64,000 nt of DNA from Ottowia massiliensis (GCF_900240305.1 NZ_LT964854.1:1302001-1366000), one strand, 5' to 3'. Positions 8,150 to 17,264 are shown, numbered from the stretch's first letter. Program-made: numbers and translations. Notes: generated from the letters alone by a model not told the origin.

Positions 8150-9194
8150 AGCGGCGGACGCCGCCAGCGGCATTGCAAGCGCTGTTGCAAGCCGCATCGA
8201 AAACGGCATTGAAAACGCGCAAGGCCAGGATGCCGAAGTGCTGCTGGCCGCGCCGCGCGGCTTTTGCGCCGGCGTGGACCGGGCCATTGAAATCGTGGAG
8301 CGCGCGCTGGCCAAATTCGGCGCGCCCATCTATGTGCGCCACGAAATCGTGCACAACACCTACGTGGTCAATGACCTGAAAGCCAAAGGCGCCATCTTCA
8401 TTGAAGAGCTGGACGACGTGCCGCCCGGCGCCACGCTCATCTTCAGCGCCCACGGCGTGCCCAAGGCCGTGCAGCGTGAAGCCCAGCGGCGGGGCTTTCG
8501 CATCTTCGACGCCACCTGCCCGCTGGTGAGCAAGGTGCATGTGGAAGTGGCCAAGCTCCACAAGGAAGGCTACGAATTCATCATGATCGGCCACAAGCGC
8601 CACCCCGAAGTGGAAGGCACGCTGGGCCAGCTGCCGCCCGGCACGATTCACCTGGTGGAAACGGAAGAAGACGTGCAGCGCGTGCAGCCCTCGCAGACCG
8701 AAAAACTGGCCGTCGTCACGCAAACCACGCTCAGCGTGGACGACGCGGCCAGCATCACCGCCGCCGTGAAAGCGCGCTTTCCGCAAGTGCGCCAGCCCAA
8801 GCAGCAAGACATCTGCTACGCCACGCAGAACCGCCAGGACGCGGTGAAAGTGATGAGTCCGAAGGTGGATGTGGTCATCGTCGTGGGCAGCCCGACCAGC
8901 AGCAACTCCAACCGCCTGCGCGAAGTAGCCCGCCGCCTGGGCACTGAAAGCTACATGGTGGACAGCGCCGAAGACCTGCGCCCCGAATGGGTGCAGGGCA
9001 AATCCCGCATCGGCCTGACGGCAGGCGCGTCAGCCCCTGACATTCTGGTGCGGCAGGTGATTGAGCGGCTGCGCGCGCTGGGCGCGGTATCGGTGCGTAC
9101 GCTTGAAGGCGTGCAAGAAAGCATGAAATTCCCGCTGCCCAAGGGGCTGAAGCTGGACGGGCAAGAAGCCAGCGGCCTCCAGCACCTGCGCTGA
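8142..9194 (+). CDS. ispH: 4-hydroxy-3-methylbut-2-enyl diphosphate reductase
   Basis: 350 residues. It is the last enzyme of the MEP pathway and reduces HMBPP to IPP and DMAPP at an Fe-S cluster. The three cluster cysteines are in RGFCAGVDRA (Cys42), FDATCPLVSKVH and QQDICYATQNRQ. The motifs SAHGVPKAVQREA, GSPTSSNSNRLREVA and GLTAGASAPDILV are also present. The N-terminus is about 30 residues longer than in E. coli (MTEAADAASG...), low in complexity, and may be dispensable. Translationally coupled to slpA. Confidence 0.95.
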   Translation: MTEAADAASGIASAVASRIENGIENAQGQDAEVLLAAPRGFCAGVDRAIEIVERALAKFGAPIYVRHEIVHNTYVVNDLKAKGAIFIEELDDVPPGATLIFSAHGVPKAVQREAQRRGFRIFDATCPLVSKVHVEVAKLHKEGYEFIMIGHKRHPEVEGTLGQLPPGTIHLVETEEDVQRVQPSQTEKLAVVTQTTLSVDDAASITAAVKARFPQVRQPKQQDICYATQNRQDAVKVMSPKVDVVIVVGSPTSSNSNRLREVARRLGTESYMVDSAEDLRPEWVQGKSRIGLTAGASAPDILVRQVIERLRALGAVSVRTLEGVQESMKFPLPKGLKLDGQEASGLQHLR

Positions 9195-9232
9195 GAGCCT
9201 GTTTGCCACCCGCCCGTGGGAGCGCAAAGAGC
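9195..9232 (+). repeat. Family C post-stop element (after ispH)
   Basis: GAGCCTGTTT directly follows the ispH TGA, then GCCACCCGCCCGTGGGAGCG and CAAAGAGCG. Confidence 0.55.
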
Positions 9233-9309
9233 GTGGACAGGGAGAAGTCTGCGGCCTTGCAAATCCCCGCTGGGCCGCAAGGGATGAGGCGCTGGCAGCG
9301 AGCGCATTG

Positions 9310-9396
9310 ATTTGCTCTTTTATCTATAGCTATATGTCCTAGTGAAATCAGCGCAAGGCAGCATTTGATCCCCTTCAATTTGCTCCTGTTTCTGAT
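9310..9396 (-). repeat. Family A dispersed repeat, copy 3
   Basis: Inverted copy: TTTGCTC, ATAGCTATATGTCCTAGTG, GCGCAAGGCAGCATTTGATC and CAATTTGCTCCTGTTTCTG. It lies in the 300 bp gap between ispH and the antitoxin gene; the rest of that gap, apart from the family C element, must hold the antitoxin promoter. Confidence 0.8.
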
Positions 9397-9494
9397 GTGT
9401 TTGCAGGCTGCAAGCAGGCTCTGTGGCAAGGGCTGCGCCGTGATGGGCGTATCTACAATTGCCAGCTTTGTATAAACACACGGCAAGGATCGCC

Positions 9495-9755
9495 ATGCAA
9501 ACCCAACTGGGCAAATGGGGCAACAGCACCGGCTTGCGCATTCCGGCGGAAATGCTGGTTCATCTGGGCGGCGACAAGAATGCACGCGTTGAAATCAGCC
9601 CGCTGCCTGAAGGCGGGCTGCTGATCAGGCCCGTGGCGCAGGCGCAGCCGCGCAGCAAAACGCCTGCCGAATGGGCCGAGCAGTTGCGCGCTTTGCAACG
9701 CTCCATGCCCGTGGGCCACTCCGTCGTGCGCCAGATGCGCGATGAAGAACTGTGA
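9495..9755 (+). CDS. AbrB/MazE-type antitoxin (VapB-like)
   Basis: 86 residues. The N-terminal swapped-hairpin DNA-binding domain is visible in QLGKWGNSTGLRIPAEML, the classic SpoVT-AbrB/MazE pattern. The C-terminal part with AEWAEQLRALQRSM would wrap the toxin. The stop overlaps the GTG start of the PIN-domain toxin by 3 bp (GTGA), as is usual for toxin-antitoxin operons. The antitoxin would neutralise the toxin and repress the operon. The module sits between ispH and glyS, where related genomes have no such genes as far as I recall. Confidence 0.85.
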   Translation: MQTQLGKWGNSTGLRIPAEMLVHLGGDKNARVEISPLPEGGLLIRPVAQAQPRSKTPAEWAEQLRALQRSMPVGHSVVRQMRDEEL

Positions 9756-10201
9756 GCCGCACGCGCATGACCATCGCCCGCACCTATGTGGATACCCCCG
9801 TGCTGATGGCCCTGGTGTGCCCCGAACCCGAATCGGAGCGCGCGCTGCGGTGGCTGGGTTCCTGCCAGTGGCAGGAGCTGCTGATTTCGCCTTGGACGCA
9901 CGCTGAACTGGCTGGCGCTCTGGCCGTCAAGCAGCGTTTGCGGCAGCTCAGTGCGGCCAAGGCGCAGCAGGCGCTGGAGCAGGGCCGCTCCTTTTTGTCC
10001 AACGTGCCGTGCGCAGACATCACCCTGGCTGACTTTGATGCCGCTGCCACGCTGTGCGCCCCTGCTGCCGCCAGATTGCGCGCGCCGGATGCCCTGCATC
10101 TGGCCGTGGCCGCGCGCAGCGGCTGCAACGCGCTGGCTACTTTTGACGCCGGCATGCAAAAAGCCGCCCGCAAGCTGGGGCTGGCATCCGTCTCTTTTTG
10201 A
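9752..10201 (+). CDS. PIN-domain ribonuclease toxin (VapC-like)
   Basis: 149 residues. Acidic PIN-domain residues are recognisable in TYVDTPVLMAL (N-terminal Asp), SPWTHAELAGAL (Glu), LRAPDALHLAVAARSG (Asp) and LATFDAGMQKAA (Asp). The fold would cleave RNA, in known VapCs often tRNA. The start is the GTG at 9752 overlapping the antitoxin stop; an ATG at 9770 is an alternative. All expected acidic residues are present, so the toxin looks intact. Confidence 0.85.
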   Translation: MSRTRMTIARTYVDTPVLMALVCPEPESERALRWLGSCQWQELLISPWTHAELAGALAVKQRLRQLSAAKAQQALEQGRSFLSNVPCADITLADFDAAATLCAPAAARLRAPDALHLAVAARSGCNALATFDAGMQKAARKLGLASVSF

Positions 10202-10221
10202 AGCCCTTTTCTTTCCAGAAC

Positions 10222-12402
10222 ATGACTACACAAAACCTCCTCGTCGAACTCTTCACCGAAGAACTGCCCCCGAAGGCGCTGCAAAAGCTGGGCGAAGCCT
10301 TTGCCGGGCGGCTGCTGGAGCAGCTGCGCGCGCAGGGCCTGGTCGCCGAAGGCGCGCGGGCCACGCCTTACGCCACGCCGCGCAGGCTGGCCGCGCACAT
10401 CACGCAAGTCAAGGCCCGGGCCGATGACCAGCCGCGCCGCATCAAGCTCATGCCCGTGAGCGTGGGGCTGACGGCAGACGGCCAGCCCACGCCCGCGCTG
10501 CTGAAAAAGCTGCATGCCGTGGGCGCTGACGCCGCCGCCGTGCCCCGCCTGCAACGCGCGCCGGACGGCAAGGCCGAGGCCCTGTTTCTGGACAGCGTGG
10601 CGCCCGGCGCGAGCTTGCAGGCCGGTTTGCAGGCGGCGCTGCATGAAGCCATCGCCAAACTGCCCATTCCGAAGGTGATGACCTACCAGCTGCAAAGCGG
10701 CACGCCCCTGCCCGGCTGGGACAGCGTGCAGTTCGTGCGCCCCGCGCATGGCCTGCTGGCGCTGCACGGCGCGGATGTAGCGCCCGTGACCGCGCTGGGC
10801 CTGACGGCGGGCCGCCTCACGCACGGCCACCGCTTTGAAGCGCAGGCCGATCCCATCGAAATCGCCCATGCCGACGACTACGCCCGCGCCCTGCGCGAGC
10901 AAGGCGCGGTGATTGCCAGCTTTGCCGAGCGCCGCGCCGACATTGCCGCGCAATTGCAAGCGGCCGCCGCACAGGCCGGACAGCAGCTGGGCGAAGAGCT
11001 GACTCCCATTCAGGACGAGGCCCTGCTCGATGAAGTCACCGCCCTGGTGGAGCGCCCCAAGGTGCTCATCTGCCAGTTCGAGCCAGAGTTTTTGCAGGTG
11101 CCGCAAGAGTGCCTCATCCTCACCATGAAGGCCAACCAGAAGTACTTTCCGCTGCTCGACGGCGCAGGCCGGCTCGCCAACCGCTTTCTCGTGGTCAGCA
11201 ACATCAGCCCGCAAGATGCCAGCGCCGTCATTGGCGGCAACGAGCGCGTGGTGCGCCCGCGCCTGGCCGACGCGCGCTTTTTCTTCGAGCAAGACCTCAA
11301 AAAAACCCTGGAAAGCCGCGTGCCCGGCCTGGCCAAAGTCGTCTATCACAACAAGCTGGGCACCCAGGGCGAGCGCAGCGAGCGCGTGCGCCAGATTGCC
11401 CATGCCATCGTCCATCAGCTGCGGCAGGCGCAATACCCCTACACGCCCGAAGACAAAAGCGCCTTTGACGCGCTGGACAGCAAAGTCCAGCAAGCCGCGC
11501 GCCTGGCCAAGTGCGATTTGCTCACCGACATGGTGGGCGAGTTTCCCGAGCTGCAAGGCGTGATGGGCGGCTACTACGCCCGCCACGAGGGCCTGCGCGA
11601 CGGCGTGGCCATCGCCATTGAAGACCACTACAAACCGCGCTTTGCGGGCGACGCCCTGCCGCGCAACCACACCGGCTGCGTGCTCGCGCTGGCCGACAAG
11701 CTCGAAACCCTGGTGGGCCTGTTCGGCATTGGCAGTCTGCCCACGGGCGACCGCGACCCCTTTGCGCTGCGCCGCCACGCGCTGGGCGTGCTGCGCATCC
11801 TGGGCGAAAAGCGGCTGCCGCTGGAGCTGCCCGCGCTCATTGCCGCTGCCGTGCCCGCCTTTGGCAGCCTCATACAAGACCCCGCGCAGCCGCTGCTGGC
11901 CTTTTTTGGCGACCGCCTGGCCGTCAGCCTGCGCGAGCAGGGCTACAGCGCGCAGGAAGTGGACGCCGTGCTGGCCCTGCCGCTGGGCCGCCTGGGCGAT
12001 GTCGCCGCGCGCCTGGCGGCCGTGCGCGCTTTTGCCGCCCTGCCCGAAGCCGCCGCGCTGGCCGCTGCCAACAAGCGCATCGGCAACATCCTGAAAAAAG
12101 CCGAAGCCGAAGGCCCCGTGGACGCCCACGTGAACGACGCCCTGCTTCAGGAAGATGCCGAAAAAGCCCTTTACGCCGCCATGCAGGCCACCGCGCCCGC
12201 TGCCAGCGCGCAGTTCGAGGCAGGCGACTACACCGCCAGCTTGCAAACCCTGGCCGCCCTGCGCGCGCCCGTGGACGCTTTTTTTGACGACGTGATGGTC
12301 AATGCCGAGCAGCCCGATCTGCGCCTGAACCGCCTGGGCCTGCTCAAGATGCTGCACCAGGCCATGAACCGCGTGGCCGACCTGGCCCGGCTGGCGGCCT
12401 GA
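10222..12402 (+). CDS. glyS: Glycyl-tRNA synthetase beta subunit
   Basis: 726 residues, close to the usual 690-720. The N-terminus NLLVELFTEELPPKALQKLG is diagnostic, and LTMKANQKYFPLLDGAGRL, RARL-type ARFFFEQDLKK, YYARHEGL and LPTGDRDPFALRRHALGVLRI follow. The C-terminal anticodon-binding/DALR-like part is AEQPDLRLNRLGLLKMLHQ. The beta subunit works in an alpha2beta2 enzyme with GlyQ; glyQ, normally just upstream, is absent and the preceding gene is the PIN toxin. ATG 10222 (MTTQNLLVEL) is preferred to the upstream ATG at 10198. Confidence 0.96.
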   Translation: MTTQNLLVELFTEELPPKALQKLGEAFAGRLLEQLRAQGLVAEGARATPYATPRRLAAHITQVKARADDQPRRIKLMPVSVGLTADGQPTPALLKKLHAVGADAAAVPRLQRAPDGKAEALFLDSVAPGASLQAGLQAALHEAIAKLPIPKVMTYQLQSGTPLPGWDSVQFVRPAHGLLALHGADVAPVTALGLTAGRLTHGHRFEAQADPIEIAHADDYARALREQGAVIASFAERRADIAAQLQAAAAQAGQQLGEELTPIQDEALLDEVTALVERPKVLICQFEPEFLQVPQECLILTMKANQKYFPLLDGAGRLANRFLVVSNISPQDASAVIGGNERVVRPRLADARFFFEQDLKKTLESRVPGLAKVVYHNKLGTQGERSERVRQIAHAIVHQLRQAQYPYTPEDKSAFDALDSKVQQAARLAKCDLLTDMVGEFPELQGVMGGYYARHEGLRDGVAIAIEDHYKPRFAGDALPRNHTGCVLALADKLETLVGLFGIGSLPTGDRDPFALRRHALGVLRILGEKRLPLELPALIAAAVPAFGSLIQDPAQPLLAFFGDRLAVSLREQGYSAQEVDAVLALPLGRLGDVAARLAAVRAFAALPEAAALAAANKRIGNILKKAEAEGPVDAHVNDALLQEDAEKALYAAMQATAPAASAQFEAGDYTASLQTLAALRAPVDAFFDDVMVNAEQPDLRLNRLGLLKMLHQAMNRVADLARLAA

Positions 12403-12414
12403 GGCAGCCCCCCC

Positions 12415-13065
12415 ATGAGCGCCCCCGCGCCCGCAGCGCAGCAGCCGGCTGCACCGCGCACGCCGGAGCAGGATCGCGCGGCATGGCGCGCGCTGATCTG
12501 GACGGCTGCCCCCGTCATCGCCACCCTTGCGCTGCGCGCCAGCCTGCACGGCCACGCGGGCGAAGCCATGCAAGGGCCGCATGGCGCGCTGCAACCCTTG
12601 CGCGAAGCCGCCCAGGCCGCCAGCGCCGGGCAGGCGCTGTGGCTCGCCGCGCGCCCCTTCATCCTGTCAGCGGCTGCCTTGCTGGCCTTGTGGCTGGCAG
12701 GCCGCCAGGCGTTGCGCCGCTGCGGCTGGCAACGCTTGCGCCCCGCCGCCCTGGCCCTGTGGCTGCTGCTGTGGCTGGCCGCCGCAGCCTGGCTGGTGGC
12801 CAGCCACCTCAACCGCACAGGCCGCAGCGCCCAGCCCGCGCAAACCGCACAAGTGCTGCTCGTGCGCGAAATCGCCCCCACCTCGCGCGGCCCCGGCGGC
12901 GCCGAGGTCTATGTGCAGACCGGCCCCGGCGCCCCCGCGCTGCGCGTGCTGGCCGAGGGCCGCGCCATGTCCGACTTTCCGCAGAACAGCGCCGTCACCC
13001 TGCGCCCTTGGCGCGGCCGCTGGTGGGGCCGATGGGCGACGATAGAGCGCGCTGGCGAGAACTGA
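12415..13065 (+). CDS. Hypothetical membrane protein
   Basis: 216 residues, start 12 bp after glyS, so probably in the same transcript. Predicted segments are a hydrophobic stretch WRALIWTAAPVIATLAL (about 24-40), LWLAARPFILSAAALLALWLAG (about 78-99) and LALWLLLWLAAAAWLVASHL (about 113-132). A soluble C-terminal domain of about 80 residues with VLLVREIAPTSRGPGG and VTLRPWRGRWWGRWATIE follows. I recognise no family. Genes usual downstream of glyS (gmhB, plsC) are not present. Confidence 0.65.
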   Translation: MSAPAPAAQQPAAPRTPEQDRAAWRALIWTAAPVIATLALRASLHGHAGEAMQGPHGALQPLREAAQAASAGQALWLAARPFILSAAALLALWLAGRQALRRCGWQRLRPAALALWLLLWLAAAAWLVASHLNRTGRSAQPAQTAQVLLVREIAPTSRGPGGAEVYVQTGPGAPALRVLAEGRAMSDFPQNSAVTLRPWRGRWWGRWATIERAGEN

Positions 13066-13370
13066 AAAGGGCTGGGCATCCGCCCGCAGGCTGTCTGTGG
13101 ATGCGGAAAGCGTGAACTCAGGTGGCAGGCTTCGGCAGTCCTGGGTTGTGCCAAGCCTCGCCGGACCACAAGGCGCGCCTGCGCCTTGCAGCCCATCCCG
13201 AACTGCCGCTCCTCAAGGCCAAACTGCGGGCCAGGCCGTGAACCGGTTTCAAAAGGCAATCGGCTCCCAAAACCATGGCCGCCCCGGCCCGTGCCACAGA
13301 CGCCACGCAGACGCCAGAGCGGACGCAGCGGATGGAAACGGCCCCAGGCAGGCTCCGCATGCCAGACACA

Positions 13371-13456
13371 ATCAAAAAAGGAGCAGATTTGAGGGGCTGA
13401 AACGCAGCCTTGCGCAGATTCCACTAGGACATCACGCTATATATAAAGGAGCTAAA
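13371..13456 (+). repeat. Family A dispersed repeat, copy 4
   Basis: AAAAAAGGAGCAGATTTG, then the perfect hairpin GGCTG-AAACG-CAGCC, then TTGCGCAGATTCCACTAGG, ACATCACGCTAT and AAAGGAGCTAAAAG. The hairpin arms differ from the common GGCAT/ATGCC pair at two positions on each side, yet still pair. The rest of the gap 13066-13510 holds GC-rich sequence in which I see no gene. Confidence 0.85.
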
Positions 13457-13510
13457 AGCCATGCCCTCGACTTGATTCATCCGCAGGCGGCTTTTCTTCC
13501 CATCTTTGAA

Positions 13511-13550
13511 CCGCGCTTTGCCCCCTGCGGTCTGGCCATGAACAGGCCCC
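13511..13550 (-). repeat. Family C post-stop element (after def)
   Basis: About 10 bases after the def stop on the minus strand: GGGGCCTGTTCATGGCCAGA followed by CCGCAGGGGGCAAAGCGCGG. Confidence 0.55.
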
Positions 13551-13561
13551 AGCGGTAGCCG

Positions 13562-14089
13562 TCAGGCGGCTTCCTTGGCCTGCTGCGCAGCCAGGCGTTC
13601 GGCCTTGAGCATCTTGGTTTTGATGCGGTTGCGTTTGAAGGCGGAGAGGTAATCGATGAACAGCCTGCCCTTGAGGTGGTCCATTTCGTGCTGAATGCAC
13701 ACGGCCAGCAGGCCATCGGCCTCGATTTCGCGCGATTGGCCGTTTTCATCCAGCGCCCGCACCTTCACTTGTGCGGCGCGTTCCACGCCGTCATAGACGC
13801 CGGGAATGGATAGGCAGCCTTCCTCGCCCTTGACGCGCTCTTCGCTGGCCCACAGCAGCTCGGCGTTGATGAGCGCGATGGGCTGGTTGCGTTCTTCGGA
13901 CACGTCAATGACGATGACGCGCTCATGCACATCAATCTGCGTGGCGGCCAGGCCGATGCCCTTGGCCTCGTACATGGTTTCGAGCATGTCGGCCACCAGG
14001 GTGCGGATGCGGCCATCCACCGCCTGCACGGGCTGCGCCACTTTTTGCAGGCGCGGATCGGGAAAGTGAAGAATGGGAAGAAGCGCCAT
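13562..14089 (-). CDS. def: Peptide deformylase
   Basis: 175 residues. It removes the formyl group from nascent N-termini using a ferrous ion. The three signature motifs are intact: GIGLAATQ (about 45-52), EEGCLSIPG (about 89-97, metal Cys) and QHEMDHLKG (about 132-140, two metal His and the catalytic Glu). It lies divergently from a LysM-protein gene, in the same neighbourhood as dprA, as is common in Proteobacteria (dprA-LysM-def). No fmt gene follows; the sequence after the stop is repeat-rich intergenic DNA. Confidence 0.95.
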   Translation of the reverse strand: MALLPILHFPDPRLQKVAQPVQAVDGRIRTLVADMLETMYEAKGIGLAATQIDVHERVIVIDVSEERNQPIALINAELLWASEERVKGEEGCLSIPGVYDGVERAAQVKVRALDENGQSREIEADGLLAVCIQHEMDHLKGRLFIDYLSAFKRNRIKTKMLKAERLAAQQAKEAA

Positions 14090-14097
14090 GAAGCTTA

Positions 14098-14140
14098 GAG
14101 AACCTGTTCACAGTCGGCCCGTGGTTTGCGGGAAGCGGCC
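14098..14140 (+). repeat. Family C element between divergent def and LysM genes
   Basis: GAACCTGTTCACAGTCGG, CCCGTGGTTTGCGGGAAGC. One of only two copies that is not downstream of a stop codon. Confidence 0.5.
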
Positions 14141-14327
14141 CGGCTGACCAGCCTGTGCGCAAAAACCACGGCAAATGACGCAGCCAGCTTAAGCCGGCTG
14201 CAAAAAATGTGGCTATTTTCTTTATTTTTTGCTTTTCGCGTTGGCTTCACGCGCCACATCCGTTGCTCCGACACATTCGTTGAATGCAAAATACAGGCGC
14301 TTAGTCAAGAATACAAGCTGCAAAACA

Positions 14328-15689
14328 ATGAAACACACCTTTGCGGATCTCCCCAAGCGCCTCGCTCTGCCTGCCCTGGCGGTGCTGGCCGCCGCCGTGG
14401 CCCTGCCCGCCCAGGCGCGCTTCCCCAACTACCCCATCACATCGCAGCAGCGCGCTACCGCACAGAAAGTGGCGCAAGACGGCGTGCCGTTGTCCGCGCT
14501 GGCGCCCAACGCGCCAGACGAATACACGGTGAGGCGGGGCGATACGCTGTGGCGCATTTCAGGCTTGTTTCTGCGCTCGCCCTGGCGCTGGCCTGAACTG
14601 TGGGGCATGAATATCAACGACATTCGCAACCCCCACCTGATCTATCCGGGGCAGAAGCTGTATCTGGACAAGTCCAATGGCCGCGCTCGCCTGCGCCTGA
14701 TGCGCCCGCTGGACGGCACGAATGGCACGGTGCGCGTCACGCCGCAAACCCGCGTGGAAATGCTTGACAGCAGCCCGCTGCCCACCTTGCAGCCGCACAT
14801 GATTGAGCCGTTCCTGACCGAGCCGATCGTGGCCGATCTGGAAACCTTCGAGAAAGCGCCGCGCATTGTTGCCCGCACCGAAAAGCGCGTGCTGGTGTCC
14901 GAGGGCGACCGCGCCTACGCGCGCGGCCCGAAGGATGCGCCGCTGAAAATCACGCCGAATGAGACCACGCTCTACCGCGTGTTCCGCCGCGCCGTGCCGC
15001 TCAAGGACCCTGAAACCGGCGAAATCCTGGGCTACGAAGGCCAGTTCGCGGGCAAGGTGAAACTGGTGCGCAACGAAACCATTCTGGACGAGCGCGACAA
15101 GAAAAAAGCCAACAACGAGCGCGATTCCGAATTTGACCCGCCCCGCGTGCCCGCTTCCGGCATGCGCAGCGCTGGCGAATACACCGATGCCGAGCTGATC
15201 CGCATGGGTTACATGTCGGCGGATGGCTCCACGGTCAAAGGCACGCCCGTGCCCGCCACGGTAGACGTGATCAGCACCAAGGAAGAAATCAAGGCGGGCG
15301 ACATCCTGGTGCCCGAGCCGCCGGAAGAATTCCGCAGCTACACGCCGCATGCGCCGCTGTATCCGGTCAATGCGCGCGTGGTCTCCATCTACGGGCCGGG
15401 CGTGAACTACGCCGGCTCCTTGCAGGTGGTGGCCATCAACAAGGGCCTGCAAGACGGCGTGGAAAAAGGCCAGGTGCTGGCGCTGTACACCGTGGGCAAG
15501 AACATCAAGGACAAAACGGATGGCAACCGGATCATCCGCCTGCCGGATGAGCGCAACGGCATCGGCATGGTCTTCCGCGTGTTCGACCGCGTCTCCTACG
15601 TGCTGGTGATGGAATCCTTGCTGCCCGTGGAAGTGGGCGACAAGCTGATCAATCCCACCGACATGGAAGGCGCCGACATCGTGAACTGA
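14328..15689 (+). CDS. LysM-domain envelope protein
   Basis: 453 residues. A signal peptide is evident (LPALAVLAAAVALPAQA, cleavage near residue 28). A LysM peptidoglycan-binding domain follows at about 62-112: YTVRRGDTLWRISGLF, PELWGMNINDIRNPHLIYPG, QKLYLDK. The remaining 340 residues have no motif I recognise beyond the family seen next to dprA in Burkholderiales. Start is the ATG at 14328; it precedes the signal peptide and excludes the upstream frame. A good terminator follows at 15751. Confidence 0.88.
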   Translation: MKHTFADLPKRLALPALAVLAAAVALPAQARFPNYPITSQQRATAQKVAQDGVPLSALAPNAPDEYTVRRGDTLWRISGLFLRSPWRWPELWGMNINDIRNPHLIYPGQKLYLDKSNGRARLRLMRPLDGTNGTVRVTPQTRVEMLDSSPLPTLQPHMIEPFLTEPIVADLETFEKAPRIVARTEKRVLVSEGDRAYARGPKDAPLKITPNETTLYRVFRRAVPLKDPETGEILGYEGQFAGKVKLVRNETILDERDKKKANNERDSEFDPPRVPASGMRSAGEYTDAELIRMGYMSADGSTVKGTPVPATVDVISTKEEIKAGDILVPEPPEEFRSYTPHAPLYPVNARVVSIYGPGVNYAGSLQVVAINKGLQDGVEKGQVLALYTVGKNIKDKTDGNRIIRLPDERNGIGMVFRVFDRVSYVLVMESLLPVEVGDKLINPTDMEGADIVN

Positions 15690-15750
15690 TCCGGCGGGCG
15701 TGCCGCGCCGCATTCCTGCCGTAACCGGTTTTCCCAACCGTCTTTCCGCG

Positions 15751-15786
15751 CCCGCCGCCCGGCCCCTTCCGGACGGCGGGTTTTTT
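15751..15786 (+). terminator. Rho-independent terminator after LysM gene
   Basis: CCCGCCGCCCGG and CCGGACGGCGGG form a 7 bp plus 4 bp stem with one mismatch around a CCCCTT loop, followed by TTTTTT. It separates the LysM gene from dprA, whose ATG is 30 bases further on. Confidence 0.88.
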
Positions 15787-15815
15787 CATTCAGCTGCGCC
15801 ATCTTTTGCCCCGCC

Positions 15816-17006
15816 ATGCCTCCTGACGAACTCGCCGCCTGGCTGCGCCTGACGCTCACCCCTGGCGTTGGCAATGCCACGGCCCGCCGGCTGCTGGCCG
15901 CCTTTGGTCTGCCGCAGCGGGTGTTTGCGCAAAGCGCCAGCGCCTTGCGGCAAGTCGTCACGGCCGCCCAGGCTTCGGCGCTGCTCCAGGAGCCGCCCGG
16001 GCTGCCCGCCCAAATTGAAACCACCTGGCAATGGCTGATGCAGCCTGGCGAAGAAGCTGGCGGGCCGCAGGATGCCGCCGTCACGCGCAGCATCGTCACG
16101 CTGGGCGATGAGAACTATCCGCCCAGCCTGCTCGCCACGGAAGACCCGCCCCTGCTGCTGTATCTCATGGGCCGCTGCGACTGGCTCCAGGCCACGGGCT
16201 GGCCTGCCGCGCTCGCCATCGTCGGCAGCCGCAATCCCACGCCGCAAGGGCAAATCAACGCCCGCCAGTTTGCGCAGGCGCTGGCCGGGCAGATGTCCGT
16301 CGTCTCCGGCCTGGCCCTGGGCATCGACGGCGCGGCGCATGAAGGCGCGCTACAGGGCGCGCAACCGGAGCGGCTGGCCACCATTGCCGTCATCGGCACG
16401 GGGGCCGATCGCGTCTATCCGGCGCGCCACCGCGATCTGGCCCACCGCATCGCCCGGCAAGGCCTGCTGGTCAGCGAATACCCGCTTGGCACGCCGCCAG
16501 TGGCAGCCAACTTTCCCAAGCGCAACCGCATCATCTCCGGCCTTTCGCTGGGCGCGCTCGTGGTGGAGGCAGCGCTGCAATCGGGTTCGCTCATCACGGC
16601 GCGGCTGGCTGCGGAGCAGGGCAAAGAGGTCTTCGCCATCCCCGGCTCCATTCACGGCACGCAATCGCGCGGCTGCCACGCCCTCATCCGCCAGGGCGCC
16701 AAGCTGGTGGAAACCGCGCAAGACATTCTGGAAGAGCTGCGCCTGCCTGCCTCCCGGCCCGCGCCCGCTGCACCCGCCACGCCCGCCCCATCCACGGCGC
16801 CCACCGTCAGCGCCCCGCCGCCAGCCGGAGGGCCGCACGCCAGCCTGCTGACCGCCCTGGGCGCCGACCCGGCCAGCCTGGACGCTTTGCAGGCACGCAC
16901 CGGCTGGCCCACGCCCCAGCTGCAAGCCGCCTTGCTGGAGCTGGAACTGGCCGGCCAGGTTGGCCGCCTGCCCGGCGGCTTGTTTCAGCGCTTGGGCGCG
17001 GCCTGA
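15816..17006 (+). CDS. dprA: DNA-processing protein DprA
   Basis: 396 residues. It loads RecA on incoming single-stranded DNA in natural transformation. An N-terminal SAM-like part (LRLTLTPGVGNATARRLLAA) is followed by the Rossmann-fold core with AIVGSRNPTPQGQINARQF, VVSGLALGIDGAAHEGAL, TIAVIGTGADRVYPARH, SEYPLGTPPVAANFPKRNR and FAIPGSIHGTQSRGCHALI. A Pro/Ala-rich linker (about 305-330) and a winged-helix domain (about 335-395) complete the full-length form. Its presence is compatible with DNA uptake, though the gene is widespread in non-competent bacteria. Confidence 0.94.
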   Translation: MPPDELAAWLRLTLTPGVGNATARRLLAAFGLPQRVFAQSASALRQVVTAAQASALLQEPPGLPAQIETTWQWLMQPGEEAGGPQDAAVTRSIVTLGDENYPPSLLATEDPPLLLYLMGRCDWLQATGWPAALAIVGSRNPTPQGQINARQFAQALAGQMSVVSGLALGIDGAAHEGALQGAQPERLATIAVIGTGADRVYPARHRDLAHRIARQGLLVSEYPLGTPPVAANFPKRNRIISGLSLGALVVEAALQSGSLITARLAAEQGKEVFAIPGSIHGTQSRGCHALIRQGAKLVETAQDILEELRLPASRPAPAAPATPAPSTAPTVSAPPPAGGPHASLLTALGADPASLDALQARTGWPTPQLQAALLELELAGQVGRLPGGLFQRLGAA

Positions 17007-17050
17007 GAACCCCGGTTCGCAATCTGTCCGTGGCAGCAAAAGGCGCGAAG
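17007..17050 (+). repeat. Family C post-stop element (after dprA)
   Basis: GAACCCCGGTTC directly after the TGA, then GCAATCTGTCCGTGGCAGC and AAAAGGCGCG. Confidence 0.6.
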
Positions 17051-17179
17051 CCGGGCCGTCTCGAGCGTTGCGAAGCCGGGCCGCGCCAGCGTCAGAACCC
17101 GGTTGCAGCCTGGCTGCGAGCCTGGGCAGGCAGGCAAAAGGCTGCGCCCCGGAACGGGTTTCACAGGCTGAATGGCATC

Positions 17180-17264
17180 AAAAACAGGAGCAAATTTAGG
17201 GGATATAAAAATGCCTCTCGCGCAGTTTCCACTAGGACGTCATGCTATGGATAGAGAAGCAAAT
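17180..17264 (+). repeat. Family A dispersed repeat, copy 5
   Basis: AAAACAGGAGCAAATTTAGG, GGATATAAAAATGCC, TCGCGCAGTTTCC, ACTAGGACGTCATGCTATGG, GAAGCAAAT. The rest of the 575 bp gap (17007-17581) holds the family C element and about 300 bp with an overlapping open frame that I judge to be leader, not protein. Confidence 0.85.

Noticed and set aside
9784..12594. 936-codon open frame on the minus strand opposite glyS
   Set aside because: Shadow frame of a GC-rich gene; the plus strand encodes a full GlyS with all motifs, and the minus reading is biased to Gly/Val/Gln/His/Arg with no domain.
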